Counted from the stretch's first letter, positions 22,605 through 31,794 are shown. The stretch: 33,123 nucleotides of DNA from an uncultured Collinsella sp. (GCA_902478945.1 CABSMX010000008.1:1-33123), one strand, 5' to 3'. Notes: generated by a model not told the origin, from the sequence alone. A program made the numbers and translations.

Positions 22605-24053
22605 ATGGCAGAATCTCGTGCGGAGCGTAGGGCTCGTCGTGCTTTGGTGGAGGCGGCTGAGGGGTCAAAGGAGGAGAAATCTCCTACGAAATCCAAGTCT
22701 TCTAAAGCTGCAAAAAGCAAATCGGCCAAGGGCAAGGCTAAGGCCAAGCGTCCCGGCTCTCGTCGGAGCGAGGACAAGGCATCTCAGACTCGCTCCAAGC
22801 GCTCGCATAAAGATCAGGTTTCGTCTGCGCGTAAGGCTGTGGATCCCAAGTCTCCCTGTCCGATCATGAAAGCTTGCGGTGGGTGCACGGCGCTCAATCG
22901 TCCTTATAAGAAGCAGTTGGCAGCTAAGCAGGCTGTTATGGAGGAGCTTTTTGCTGCTCTATGCGAGCGCGAGGGTATTAGCGTCGACCCCATTCGCGGT
23001 ATGGGCGTCACCCTGGGCGACCCGGGCAAATATCCTGCTCCGCGCGGTTTTCGCCATAAGGCCGCCACTCCCTTTGCCCCCGGTAAAGAGGGCGCTGTCC
23101 GCTGCGGCTTTTTTGAACGTGGCACGCACAGAATCGTTGCTGTTCCTGAATGCCCCGTCGAGGCACCGGGCGCCCGACAGATCCTCAACGGCATCGCGCG
23201 TGAGGCCGAGCGCCTGCACATTCCCGCCTTTAACGAGGACAAGCATCTCGGACTGCTTCGCTATGCCGTCGTTCGCTGCGGCTGGCGCACCGACCAGATC
23301 ATGGTCACCCTCGTGACCGCCCAGCGCGACCTACCGCATGCACAGGAATTCTTTGAGGCCGTCGCTGCACTCGATCCGCGCATCGTCACCGTCGCCCAAA
23401 ACATCAACGGGCGCCCTGGCAACGCCATCCTCGGTGAGGAAACCCGTATCGTTTATGGCGCCGAGTGCATGCGCGACCAGTTGCTCGGCTGCGAGTTCGA
23501 TATCTCCCCCACCGCGTTCTACCAGACCAACCCGCAGCAGACCGAGCTGCTCTATCAGCTCGCCATCGACGGCATGAATCTGCACCAGGGCGATGTGCTC
23601 ATGGATGCTTACTGCGGCAGCGGCACCATCGGTCTTTGCGCAGCTAAAGATGCCCAGAGCAAGGGCATCGGCATCATGCTGCTCGGCGTGGAGCGCAACC
23701 CGGCGGGCATTGCCGACGCGCGCCGCAATGCCGAGCTCAACGGCCTTACCCGCAGCGCCTGGTTTATGGCCGACGATGCCACCGATTACATCCTAGATGC
23801 CGCCGACAACAACGAACGCGTCGACGTCCTTTCCATCGACCCGCCGCGCGCCGGCTCCACCCCCGAGTTCCTCGAAGCTGCCTGCGCACTTAAGCCGCGC
23901 CGCATCACCTATATCAGCTGCAACCCCGTGACCCAAGAGCGCGACCTGCACCAGCTCCTCGACGGAGGCTATCGCCTGCTCAAGATCACGCCCGTCGACA
24001 TGTTCCCCCACACCGACCACACCGAAACCGTAGCGGTCCTCGAACGCCGCTAA
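22605..24053 (+). CDS. TrmA/RlmD-family RNA 5-methyluridine methyltransferase
   Basis: A 482-residue SAM-dependent enzyme that methylates C5 of a uridine in rRNA or tRNA. After residue 80 it has the iron-sulfur motif CPIMKACGGC with the fourth Cys in PECPVE, the SAM motif DAYCGSGTIGLCA, the catalytic base region SIDPPRAG and the nucleophile Cys in ISCNP. The C-terminal MFPHTDHTETVAVLERR is diagnostic. The first 80 residues are a Lys/Ser/Arg-rich tail in place of the TRAM domain of RlmD/RlmC, and may help bind RNA. The codons up to about 22975 often end in T, unlike the C-ending rest. It is monocistronic. Exact target site cannot be given. Confidence 0.93.
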   Translation: MAESRAERRARRALVEAAEGSKEEKSPTKSKSSKAAKSKSAKGKAKAKRPGSRRSEDKASQTRSKRSHKDQVSSARKAVDPKSPCPIMKACGGCTALNRPYKKQLAAKQAVMEELFAALCEREGISVDPIRGMGVTLGDPGKYPAPRGFRHKAATPFAPGKEGAVRCGFFERGTHRIVAVPECPVEAPGARQILNGIAREAERLHIPAFNEDKHLGLLRYAVVRCGWRTDQIMVTLVTAQRDLPHAQEFFEAVAALDPRIVTVAQNINGRPGNAILGEETRIVYGAECMRDQLLGCEFDISPTAFYQTNPQQTELLYQLAIDGMNLHQGDVLMDAYCGSGTIGLCAAKDAQSKGIGIMLLGVERNPAGIADARRNAELNGLTRSAWFMADDATDYILDAADNNERVDVLSIDPPRAGSTPEFLEAACALKPRRITYISCNPVTQERDLHQLLDGGYRLLKITPVDMFPHTDHTETVAVLERR

Positions 24054-24068
24054 TTGTCCGGCACAAGA

Positions 24069-24098
24069 AAGGGGGCGGCCCGCCTGGACCGCCCCCTT
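24069..24098. terminator. Bidirectional terminator
   Basis: AAGGGGGCGG (24069-24078) and CCGCCCCCTT (24089-24098) form a perfect stem between convergent genes (methyltransferase and PHP protein), preceded by AGAAA and followed by CGCTTGGTTT. Confidence 0.8.
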
Positions 24099-24118
24099 CG
24101 CTTGGTTTATAAACTCAG

Positions 24119-24940
24119 CTACATCCCCTTGCGCAGGTCGCACACGCCGGCTGCAGCCATCTCGCGCAGCAGCGTCTCGCGGTCGCGCGTCACGATCAGG
24201 TCCAGCGGGAAGTGAATCTCGTCGAGCATCTTACGCGCCTGGTCGAGCTTGCCAATCGCCATGCCAATATGTGCATCAGTCGAGACGCCAATTCCCACGC
24301 CCAGTTCGGCGCAGCGCTCGGCGATCTTGCGGCATACGTTCCAATGCTCGGCATCCGTGCCATGCTCAAGACTGTGGTTGTTGATCTCGATGATCTTGTG
24401 CTTGGCCTTGGCCGCCAACAGCACCTCATCGATATCAAAGGGAACACCGGCGCGACCCGCGTGGCCCAGCATGAACACCTTGGGGTGCTCCAGGGCATTG
24501 ATATACATCTCGGTCGTCTGGGCCAGCGTCGCGCCTTCAGCGAGCTGCGGATTATGCACGCTTGCCACCAAATAATCCAAATTGCGCGTAACCAAATCGA
24601 ACAGCGAATGCGGGCGGCTGTACGAACCGCCGGCGATATTGAGCGTGACAGGAGTGTCCTCGCCAAACAGGCTTCCGTCCAGTGAAACGATATCGGCCTC
24701 GGCACCACGCAGCACCAGCACGCCGCTCCAAATGCGCGGCCAGATATTCTGGTTGATAAAGAACTGATAACTGCGCAGGTCATTGGGGCAAGGCGTAACC
24801 ATCGAGCTTAAATGATCGGCGGAACCGAGCACCTGAAGGCCGCGCTCTGCCGCCCAATAGATGTTCTCCTCAATGGTTGAGTACGCATGCGCGGAGAACA
24901 TCGTATGGGTATGAATGTCACAAGAAAGCAGGTAGGGCAT
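24119..24940 (-). CDS. PHP-domain metal-dependent phosphoesterase (YcdX-like)
   Basis: A 273-residue cytosolic PHP-domain hydrolase using three metals. Ligands are seen in CDIHTHTMFSAHAYST (Asp8, His10, His12), GSADH, RGAEADI, ASVHNPQ, LGHAGR, EINNHS and VSTDAH, in the order of the YcdX/histidinol-phosphatase-like group. The ATG at 24940 follows AAGGAG. It lies about 165 bp after the aminotransferase stop on the same strand, so cotranscription is possible. If it were a histidinol phosphatase, the aminotransferase next to it would fit, but no other his gene is near; the substrate is unknown. Confidence 0.92.
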   Translation of the reverse strand: MPYLLSCDIHTHTMFSAHAYSTIEENIYWAAERGLQVLGSADHLSSMVTPCPNDLRSYQFFINQNIWPRIWSGVLVLRGAEADIVSLDGSLFGEDTPVTLNIAGGSYSRPHSLFDLVTRNLDYLVASVHNPQLAEGATLAQTTEMYINALEHPKVFMLGHAGRAGVPFDIDEVLLAAKAKHKIIEINNHSLEHGTDAEHWNVCRKIAERCAELGVGIGVSTDAHIGMAIGKLDQARKMLDEIHFPLDLIVTRDRETLLREMAAAGVCDLRKGM

Positions 24941-25105
24941 CGGGTCTCCTTATCTGGCATGGCCGTCGCTTATATTCATTGTACGCATAGCCTTCGATAG
25001 TCGTAAAACCACTCCATCCCAAAGACACAACGTCCATGACAACGGGGTCCAGCTTAACACCAAACCCCGTTTCACGTAAAACATTGTAGGCAGAGCGCTT
25101 TACTT

Positions 25106-26290
25106 TTAACGATACTCGTCCGCCAACTGTTTCCAAGCGGGTAGCGAATTGATAATCGTTTCGTAACTCACGCAATAGCCCAAGCGGAACCAGCCCGGCA
25201 TGCCAAAGCTGTCCGAGGGAACCGCAAGCAACTCATACTTCTTTGCGCGCTCGCAAAACACATTCGCATCGGGCTCGAGTGCCTTCACCCACAGGTAGAA
25301 AGCACCGTCCGGCTCAACATAGGTGTAGCCGTACTCCGTCAGTGCGTCGGTAAGCGCGGTGCGGTTGCGCGCATAGGTCGCAACATCGCTCGGCTCATCG
25401 ATGCAATCGATAATCACGCGCTGGAAGAGCGCCGGTGCACATACAAAACCCAGCGTACGGGCAGCACCCGCAACAGCCGGCATCAGACGCGCAGCCTGCG
25501 GATTGGTGTTGGGAACCAAGATCCAGCCAACGCGCTCACCCGGCAGCGACAACGACTTAGAATACGAGTAACACACCACGGTGTTCTCGTAGATCGAGGG
25601 CACCCAAGGCACCTCGGCACCGTAGACAATCTCGCGGTACGGCTCATCCGAGATGAGCATAATCGGATTCTCGGGATCACGCCGAGCGTTGGCCTCGCGC
25701 AGAACATTGGCCAGTCGCGTCAGCGTGTCGCGCGTATATACGGCACCGGTCGGGTTGTTGGGCGAGTCGATGATGACGGCCGCCGTCTTTTCGCTGATCG
25801 CCTTGAGCACGTTGTCCACGCTCAGCTGGAACGTGTCTTCATCGGCGAGCGCCTCGACACACGTGCAGCCGGCCTTCTCAATCCACACGCGATACTCCGG
25901 GAAGTACGGGGCGATAACAACAACCTCATCGCCCGGGTTCGTAACGGCGTTGAGCGTGCAGGTGAGCGAAGCCGCGGCACCCACCGTCATAAAGACGTCC
26001 TTGCCCTCATAGCTCGTGCCAAAGCGACGGTTGAGCGATTCGGCGACGGCCGCTCGACATTGCGGCAGGCCCGGTGCGGGGGTGTAGCCGTGCAGCTGGT
26101 CGCTCGGCAGCTCCAAGGCCTTCTTAATGGACTCAGCCACAGCAGCGGGCGCCGGAACACTCGGGTTGCCCAGCGAAAAATCGAATACGTTTTCCGCACC
26201 GATCTGTGCCTTGCGCTCAAGACCATAGCTAAAGATCTCACGGATGATGGAGCTTTCCGCGCCGCGAGCATACATAGTTTCGTTGATCAT
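25106..26290 (-). CDS. PLP-dependent class I/II aminotransferase
   Basis: This 394-residue fold-type I enzyme transfers an amino group between an amino acid and a 2-oxo acid. SLGNPSVPAP and HGYTPAPGLPQCR are in the N-terminal arm, GAAASLTCTLNAV binds PLP phosphate, DSPNNPTGAVYT holds the conserved Asn, SDEPYREIVYG the Asp and Tyr, and YSYSKSLSLPGERVGW the Schiff-base lysine; the C-terminal arginine is in FRLGYCVS. The ATG at 26290 follows AAAGGGG; the longer frame is rejected. It resembles aspartate/aromatic aminotransferases in the AAT-like group. It precedes the PHP gene on the same strand. The substrate is not decided by sequence. Confidence 0.94.
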   Translation of the reverse strand: MINETMYARGAESSIIREIFSYGLERKAQIGAENVFDFSLGNPSVPAPAAVAESIKKALELPSDQLHGYTPAPGLPQCRAAVAESLNRRFGTSYEGKDVFMTVGAAASLTCTLNAVTNPGDEVVVIAPYFPEYRVWIEKAGCTCVEALADEDTFQLSVDNVLKAISEKTAAVIIDSPNNPTGAVYTRDTLTRLANVLREANARRDPENPIMLISDEPYREIVYGAEVPWVPSIYENTVVCYSYSKSLSLPGERVGWILVPNTNPQAARLMPAVAGAARTLGFVCAPALFQRVIIDCIDEPSDVATYARNRTALTDALTEYGYTYVEPDGAFYLWVKALEPDANVFCERAKKYELLAVPSDSFGMPGWFRLGYCVSYETIINSLPAWKQLADEYR

Positions 26291-26360
26291 CTGTTCCCCT
26301 TTCGCATAGGCGCTATTGTACGCTTTAGTCGAGCAAAGTGCCGCAGCAATGTTAATTGGG

Positions 26361-26422
26361 TGTTGATTGGGGACAGACTTAAATGCGTGAAAACGCTCAT
26401 TTAAGTCTGTCCCCAATCAACA
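26361..26422. repeat. Perfect 25-bp hairpin with GGGGACAG core
   Basis: TGTTGATTGGGGACAGACTT plus AAATG (26361-26385) is exactly inverted at 26398-26422, with a 12-nt loop (CGTGAAAACGCT). It lies between the aminotransferase start and the ftsH terminator. The GGGGACAG core links it to the other intergenic palindromes. There is no T-run, so it is not a normal terminator. Confidence 0.85.
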
Positions 26423-26446
26423 GACAGCCCCATATCGCTCAAAAGA

Positions 26447-26480
26447 AAAAGCCTCCGCAGGTTTCCCCGCGGAGGCTTTT
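26447..26480 (-). terminator. Terminator of the tilS-hpt-ftsH operon
   Basis: AAAAGCCTCCGC (26447-26458) pairs perfectly with GCGGAGGCTTTT (26469-26480), and TTTTCTTTT follows on the minus strand. It lies 11 nt after the ftsH stop. Confidence 0.88.
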
Positions 26481-26490
26481 GTTACAAGGG

Positions 26491-28629
26491 CTATTTGTCG
26501 GTGTCGACGTCGGCATCGGCGTTGACGGCACGGTCATCGCCAGCGTCACCGGATGCCACTTCAGCATCCTCCTGCATGGCCGCCTGCGCAAAAGCTGCGG
26601 CATCAGCCGCCAGCTCCTCCTCGCTCATACGAGGCATGCGCTTTTTGGCCGGCATGCCGGCCGCCTTGGCGTTGCGCTCCTCCTTGGCCGCCAGGATATC
26701 GCCCTCGCGCTCAAGGTAGGCATCCCACTCGTTGTCGAGCAGGGCGTTCACGGCGTCGCCCTCGACGGTCTCGCGCTCAAGCAGCACCTTCGCCATCAGA
26801 TCGAGTTGATCGCGACGGGCATCCAGAATCTCGACCGCACGGCGATGGGCTTCGCGCATGATGCGCTGAACCTCGATATCGATGCGGCGTGCCGTCTCCT
26901 CGGAGTAATCCTGGTGATCGGCGTAATCGCGACCAAGGAACACCTGATGCTGTGCCTCGCCAAACACCTGCGTGCCCAGCTCCTCGCTCATGCCCAAACG
27001 CGTAACCATCTCGCGTGCCATCTTGGTCGCGCGCTCCAGGTCGTTGCTCGCGCCCGACGTGATGTCATCGCACATGAGCCCCTCGGCAACGCGGCCGCCC
27101 AAGAACACGGCAAGCTCGTCGAGCATCTCGTTCTTGGTCTTGAGGAAGTGATCCTCCTGCGGAAGCTGCAACGTGTAGCCCAGAGCCTGGCCGCGGCTGA
27201 CGATCGAAATCTTATGAACCGGATCGGAGTGCTCCAAGATGTGACCCACCAAAGCGTGACCGCTCTCATGATAGGCAATCGTGGTGCGCTCGGCCTCGGT
27301 CATCACGCGACCCTTGCGTTGCGGTCCGGCAATCACGCGCTCCATCGACTCCTCGACCTCGTCCATCGAGATCACGGAACGATGGCGGCGAGCGGCCAGC
27401 AGCGCAGATTCGTTGAGCAGGTTTGCCAGATCGGCACCGGTAAAGCCAACGGTCATCTGGGCGAGCTTCTCAAACTTAACGTCCTCGTCCATCGGCTTAT
27501 TCTCGGCATGTACGCGCAAGATCTGCTCGCGACCCTTTACGTCCGGACGGTCGACCGTGACCTGACGATCAAAACGACCGGGGCGCAGCAATGCCGGATC
27601 CAGAATATCGGGGCGATTGGTTGCGGCGATCAGGATGACCGACTCGCTTTCCTCAAAACCGTCCATCTCGACCAGCAGCTGGTTGAGCGTCTGCTCGCGC
27701 TCGTCGTGACCGCCGCCTAGGCCGGCTCCGCGCTGACGTCCCACGGCGTCGATCTCGTCAATAAAGATGATCGACGGAGCCTGAGACTTGGCCTCCTTAA
27801 AGAGGTCGCGCACGCGGCTGGCGCCGACGCCCACGAACATCTCGACAAAGTCAGAGCCCGAGATGCTAAAGAACGGCACGCCTGCCTCGCCGGCAACGGC
27901 CTTAGCCAGCAGCGTCTTACCGGTACCCGGAGGACCAACCAGCAAAACGCCGCGCGGAATCTTGGCACCCAGCTTGCGATAGCGGTCCGGATCGCTCAGG
28001 AAGTCGCGGATCTCCTCGAGCTCCTCGACGGCCTCGTCCACGCCGGCAACGTCCTCGAACTTTACCTTGGGACGCGTAGCCTCGTTAGTCTTGGCGTTGG
28101 TCTTGCCAAACTGCATGTTCCTGTTATTGGCGCCCATCATCTGGCGCATAAAGTAGAACATGATGGCGATCAGGGCGATCGTCGGCAGCACGCTCATCGC
28201 CAAGTCGCCCCAAAAATCGGGGTCGTTGGTGTTGACGATATACTTGGTGTCGGGGTGCTCCGCCATAAGCTCGGCAAGCGAATCGGAGCCGACATAGGTC
28301 GAGGAAAAGCTCTTGAGCTCGCTCGTATCGCCCTTGTCCTTTTTTGTCTTCCAGTAATGACCCGCCACGCTTCCGTCTTGAACCGTATAGGTCAAATCTT
28401 CGACGCGATCCTGCTTAATGGCGCTGACCATCTCGCTCGTCGCGAGCTTAACGGTATTGCTGGAGCTGGCAAAACCGGAGCCCATATTAAAGAAGGCATA
28501 GCCCAGAAGCGCGCAAGCCAAAAGAAAATACAGCCAGCCCGTACGCGTGGGCTTCTTGCCTCCGGGCATCCCCGGGATCTTAGGCTCCCGGGGAGTCTGG
28601 GAATTGTTGTCGTTACGGTCGTCGGGCAT
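26491..28629 (-). CDS. ftsH: ATP-dependent zinc metalloprotease FtsH
   Basis: A 712-residue membrane-anchored AAA+ protease that degrades misfolded membrane proteins and some regulators. Membrane segments are at about residues 31-48 and 143-161, with an extracytoplasmic loop between. The AAA module has Walker A GPPGTGKT (232-239), pore motif MFVG (264-267), Walker B IIFIDEID (287-294) and the second region of homology ending GRFDR (351-355). The protease has HESGH (454-458) with the third zinc ligand Asp530 in TSGASND. The Ala/Asp-rich C-terminal tail is longer than in E. coli. It starts one base after the hpt stop and is the last gene of tilS-hpt-ftsH, an order conserved in many Gram-positive bacteria. 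Confidence 0.98.
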   Translation of the reverse strand: MPDDRNDNNSQTPREPKIPGMPGGKKPTRTGWLYFLLACALLGYAFFNMGSGFASSSNTVKLATSEMVSAIKQDRVEDLTYTVQDGSVAGHYWKTKKDKGDTSELKSFSSTYVGSDSLAELMAEHPDTKYIVNTNDPDFWGDLAMSVLPTIALIAIMFYFMRQMMGANNRNMQFGKTNAKTNEATRPKVKFEDVAGVDEAVEELEEIRDFLSDPDRYRKLGAKIPRGVLLVGPPGTGKTLLAKAVAGEAGVPFFSISGSDFVEMFVGVGASRVRDLFKEAKSQAPSIIFIDEIDAVGRQRGAGLGGGHDEREQTLNQLLVEMDGFEESESVILIAATNRPDILDPALLRPGRFDRQVTVDRPDVKGREQILRVHAENKPMDEDVKFEKLAQMTVGFTGADLANLLNESALLAARRHRSVISMDEVEESMERVIAGPQRKGRVMTEAERTTIAYHESGHALVGHILEHSDPVHKISIVSRGQALGYTLQLPQEDHFLKTKNEMLDELAVFLGGRVAEGLMCDDITSGASNDLERATKMAREMVTRLGMSEELGTQVFGEAQHQVFLGRDYADHQDYSEETARRIDIEVQRIMREAHRRAVEILDARRDQLDLMAKVLLERETVEGDAVNALLDNEWDAYLEREGDILAAKEERNAKAAGMPAKKRMPRMSEEELAADAAAFAQAAMQEDAEVASGDAGDDRAVNADADVDTDK

Positions 28630-28630
28630 C

Positions 28631-29179
28631 TTACGAATAAACCTCCGGTTTCAAAATGCCCAGATACGGAAGGTTGCGATAGCGCTCGGCATAGTCGAGG
28701 CCGTAGCCCACCACAAAGGCATCGGGGCAATGGGTTCCAACATACTTGGGCGTGATGGCCGAGGTGCGGTCCTCAACGTCCTTCCACAGGAAGGCAGCGA
28801 CCTCCAGCGAGGCGGGCTTGCGGCTCTCAAGGTTCTTCATCAGGTACTTGAGGGTCAGGCCCGAGTCCAGAATGTCCTCGACGATCAGCACGTCGCGACC
28901 ACGGATGTCGATATCCAGGTCCTTAATGATACGCACGATGCCCGAAGACTTCACACCGTCGCCATAGCTCGAAACAGCCATGAAATCGATGTTGGTCGGC
29001 AGCTCGATCTTGCGCATCAGGTCGCCCATAAAGACAACGGCGCCGCGCAGGACCGCGATCAACACCAGATCCTTACCAGCGTAGTCGCGCGTAATCTCCT
29101 CGCCCAGGCGAGAAACGATACCTTCGATATCCTCCTGCGTAAACAGAACCTTCTCGATATCCGGATGTTGAGAAGCCAT
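28631..29179 (-). CDS. hpt: Hypoxanthine phosphoribosyltransferase
   Basis: A 182-residue purine salvage enzyme that makes IMP (and usually GMP) from hypoxanthine (guanine) and PRPP. The PRPP-binding loop is VLIVEDILDSGLT (97-109), with the flexible-loop segment SSYGDGVKSSG and the early LIAVLRGAVVFMGDL. The ATG at 29179 follows AAAGGGTTGTC. It sits between tilS and ftsH, and its stop is one nucleotide before the ftsH ATG, so translation is probably coupled. The family assignment is secure. Confidence 0.97.
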   Translation of the reverse strand: MASQHPDIEKVLFTQEDIEGIVSRLGEEITRDYAGKDLVLIAVLRGAVVFMGDLMRKIELPTNIDFMAVSSYGDGVKSSGIVRIIKDLDIDIRGRDVLIVEDILDSGLTLKYLMKNLESRKPASLEVAAFLWKDVEDRTSAITPKYVGTHCPDAFVVGYGLDYAERYRNLPYLGILKPEVYS

Positions 29180-29267
29180 GACAACCCTTTCTTGTGCTTA
29201 ATCGCCCACACACCGCCGTATGGACGCGAACTACACATTCTAGCAGCGCACGGGGTATATTTTCCAG

Positions 29268-29288
29268 CCCGCGCATCATCAGCGCGGG
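29268..29288 (-). terminator. Stem-loop between tilS and hpt
   Basis: CCCGCGC (29268-29274) and GCGCGGG (29282-29288) pair around a 7-nt loop, with GGTAT/ATACC nearby extending it imperfectly. No T-run follows, so it may be an intercistronic structure that reduces, rather than ends, transcription into hpt-ftsH. Confidence 0.35.
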
Positions 29289-29327
29289 AATACCGTCAAC
29301 GCCGCACAGAAAAGCTGGTACGAGGGG

Positions 29328-30866
29328 CTAATCCGCGTCAACCACGCGAAGCAGATAGGCCACACGCGTCGCCGCCGTGCACTTAAAGCGTTCGTCCGCG
29401 CGAACTCCGGCGACCCACACCACGGCACCTCCCGGCGCCGTCCTCACCATGGGCACGCCGGCGCGCTCGGAAACGGGAATGCGAGCCTCTCCTAGCAAGT
29501 CGGATACCTTCTTGCTTCGGCCACTCATTCCTAACGGGCACATCACGTCTCCCGGTGCGGGACCGTCCACCCATAGGCGCGCCAATCGCGCCTCGGCAGG
29601 GATCTCGCCACGCGAGCCCGCCAGGATCCGCTCGCTATCGCTGTCGGCAAAACCCAGGGCAGCCGCGTCTACCAAAGCTGCCACTTCCCCGGCAGCCGCA
29701 AGCTCACGGGCGCGGCGCACGATATCGCATCCCGGTTCAACGGCCATCGGCTCTGCGACCAGCATACGTCCCCCGCCCAACGGCAAACGACCGGGTACGG
29801 TAACCCAGTCCGCGACCAGGCCCTCGCGAGCCACCGGAGCCTTAAACGCCAGCATGCCAAATTCGACGCGTGCGTCAATCCCCGCCGGAAGCGTGACCGA
29901 GCCTGCGCCCTCGGCAACGCAGGAAAGGACTCGCTCCACATGTCGCATCTCTGGACGAGCGTCCGGATCGATGCGTTTGATCGCCAGTCGCACGATGCGC
30001 CGCGCGATTACCACCTCGGCCGCAGCAAGGCGTCTGGCATCGAGCACTAGCGCACCCGCCGCCTCTTTGCGCAAACAGCTTCGGAACGCCTGTGCCGACA
30101 GCTGGGATAGAAACGCATCTTCGTCACCCAAGATCTCACAGGCGGCGCCAATCGTCTTGCACACGCTCGCATTACGCTGTGCCACCACTGGCATTACCCG
30201 ATGGCGCACGTAGTTTCGTAGATACGAGACGTCCTCGTTGCTCTCGTCTTCACGCCACGGCTGACCATGTACCTGTAGATAGCCCACTAGCTCGCCATGA
30301 GTTAGGTCGAGCAAGGGACGCACCACGATATTCCTTCGGCGGGGAATGCTCGAAAGCCCAGCTGGACCTGACCCCTTAATGGCGTTCATCAAAAATGTTT
30401 CCGCGCGATCCGAAGATGTGTGGGCAGTGCAGATGCGCGCCGCCGTTCTCGGCGCCCCCGTCTTGGCACATAGTTCGCGAACATACCTTCGCGCCGCGGC
30501 ATAGCGCACCTCGCGGGCCGCGGCCTCAATATTGCCCGACTCCCCATCAAAATAAGCGTGCTCCACGCACAGCGGTAAACCATATTTCGCGCAGAGCTCA
30601 CGCACAAAGGCCTCGTCGCCATCGGACGCCTCGCCGCGCAGATGATGGTTTACATGCAGCACATGCAGGCGCTCGCGAGCAATGGGGGCAACACCGCGTC
30701 CGTCTTGGATATCCAGCTTTGATGTGCACGCCATAAGAAGCAGTGCCGTCGAGTCCGCACCGCCTGATACCATGAGCACGACAGGAGCAGCCTGCTGCCT
30801 CGTCCGGGTCTCATCGACTGCCCCAGGCACGGCATGGTGTCCATAATGCTGAGATACCGTAGGCAT
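29328..30866 (-). CDS. tilS: tRNA(Ile)-lysidine synthase
   Basis: An essential 512-residue enzyme that attaches lysine to C34 of the CAU-anticodon tRNA-Ile, so it reads AUA instead of AUG. The PP-loop SGGADST is at 34-40, followed by VLHVNHHLRGEASDGDEAFV and RYAAARRYV, then the RADHTSSDRAET-like segment CTAHTSSDRAETFLMN and LLDLTHGELVGYL, all typical of TilS; the C-terminal part has the substrate-binding domain (GDVMCPLGMSGRSKKVSDLL). The ATG at 30866 follows AGGAGG. It heads the tilS-hpt-ftsH cluster and is divergent from the WalJ-like gene, 48 bp away. Confidence 0.96.
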   Translation of the reverse strand: MPTVSQHYGHHAVPGAVDETRTRQQAAPVVLMVSGGADSTALLLMACTSKLDIQDGRGVAPIARERLHVLHVNHHLRGEASDGDEAFVRELCAKYGLPLCVEHAYFDGESGNIEAAAREVRYAAARRYVRELCAKTGAPRTAARICTAHTSSDRAETFLMNAIKGSGPAGLSSIPRRRNIVVRPLLDLTHGELVGYLQVHGQPWREDESNEDVSYLRNYVRHRVMPVVAQRNASVCKTIGAACEILGDEDAFLSQLSAQAFRSCLRKEAAGALVLDARRLAAAEVVIARRIVRLAIKRIDPDARPEMRHVERVLSCVAEGAGSVTLPAGIDARVEFGMLAFKAPVAREGLVADWVTVPGRLPLGGGRMLVAEPMAVEPGCDIVRRARELAAAGEVAALVDAAALGFADSDSERILAGSRGEIPAEARLARLWVDGPAPGDVMCPLGMSGRSKKVSDLLGEARIPVSERAGVPMVRTAPGGAVVWVAGVRADERFKCTAATRVAYLLRVVDAD

Positions 30867-30914
30867 TTGCTTCCTCCTCTATTCGTCCGCACCCATTGTA
30901 TCCTTTGGAATCTT

Positions 30915-31724
30915 ATGTCTCGTCTGCACCTTCATATCCTCGGCAGTGGCTCTAAAGGCAACTGCGCACTCATAGAGGGCCCGCAGGGGCTCATTATGGT
31001 CGATGACGGACTGTCTCGCCGCGAAACGCTCAAACGCATGGCGGAACTCGGACTGTCGGCAGACGACGTGTACGCCCTTGTTGTCACCCATGAACACAGC
31101 GACCACATCAAGGGGCTTGAGGTATGGTGCAAGCATTGGAATGGCCCGGTCTTTTCCAGCAGAGGAACGCTCACGTCCAAAGAAAGCCTCGCACATCTAC
31201 CTGTCGAGGAATTCGACCCAGGTGACGCCCTCTCTATTGCCGGAGTCCACATTCAAACATATTCGACATCCCACGACGTCGTTAATCCCGTCGGCTACCG
31301 GTTTGACGCTCAGGGTGATTCAATTGGCCTTGCCACCGACACCGGCGAGTTGTCGAAGCATGCCATCGATACGCTCAAGGACTGTCGCATTCTCGCACTC
31401 GAAAGCAACCACGATGTAACCATGCTGCGTCAAGGCGACTATCCTCGCTTTCTTCAGGAACGTATCCTGTCTGTAAAAGGGCATCTCTCCAACGATCAGG
31501 CCGCCGATGCCGCACGCGCGTTGGTAACCGATTGCACCGAGCAACTTATCGCGATGCACATTAGCCAAGACAACAATCGCCCAAGCCTGACCGTCAAAAG
31601 CTACGCAAGCTCCCTCGACGCAACACTCGACAACGAGCTTGGCAGCACCGCCACCCGCGTTGAGGGGCTGCATAAACTCACGATACGTCCCGCCGGGCAA
31701 TATCGGCCCATGACCATACAGTAA
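30915..31724 (+). CDS. MBL-fold metallo-hydrolase, WalJ/YycJ-like
   Basis: A 269-residue metallo-beta-lactamase-fold protein. The N-terminus LHLHILGSGSKGNCALIEG is the hallmark of the YycJ/WalJ group, followed by the metal site VTHEHSDHIKGL (HEHSDH at 59-64), TSHDV, GLATDTGELS and LESNHD; GHLSN and MHISQDNN complete the site. These proteins are phosphodiesterases linked with DNA repair or the WalRK system in Bacillus. No walR or walK is here. I use the ATG at 30915; the longer frame would overlap the tilS start. It is convergent with hsp20 and ends at a strong hairpin. Confidence 0.93.
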   Translation: MSRLHLHILGSGSKGNCALIEGPQGLIMVDDGLSRRETLKRMAELGLSADDVYALVVTHEHSDHIKGLEVWCKHWNGPVFSSRGTLTSKESLAHLPVEEFDPGDALSIAGVHIQTYSTSHDVVNPVGYRFDAQGDSIGLATDTGELSKHAIDTLKDCRILALESNHDVTMLRQGDYPRFLQERILSVKGHLSNDQAADAARALVTDCTEQLIAMHISQDNNRPSLTVKSYASSLDATLDNELGSTATRVEGLHKLTIRPAGQYRPMTIQ

Positions 31725-31730
31725 ACAGCA

Positions 31731-31762
31731 AAGGGGGCTGGGAATCACTTCCCAGCCCCCTT
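31731..31762. terminator. Bidirectional terminator
   Basis: AAGGGGGCTGGGA (31731-31743) and TCCCAGCCCCCTT (31750-31762) form a perfect 13-bp stem with a 6-nt loop between the convergent WalJ-like and hsp20 genes. Confidence 0.85.
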
Positions 31763-31794
31763 AACGTAGGCACCGATTTTAAAAGCCGATAGCC

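Noticed and set aside
24918..25175. 85-codon minus-strand frame covering the gap between the aminotransferase and PHP genes
   Set aside because: It begins inside the aminotransferase in another frame and ends inside the PHP gene. Part of it (24941-25105) reads smoothly, but there is no ribosome site and no family resemblance.
26291..26446. IS end or transposon end marked by the long hairpin
   Set aside because: No transposase, target duplication or second copy is in the window, so it is reported only as a repeat.
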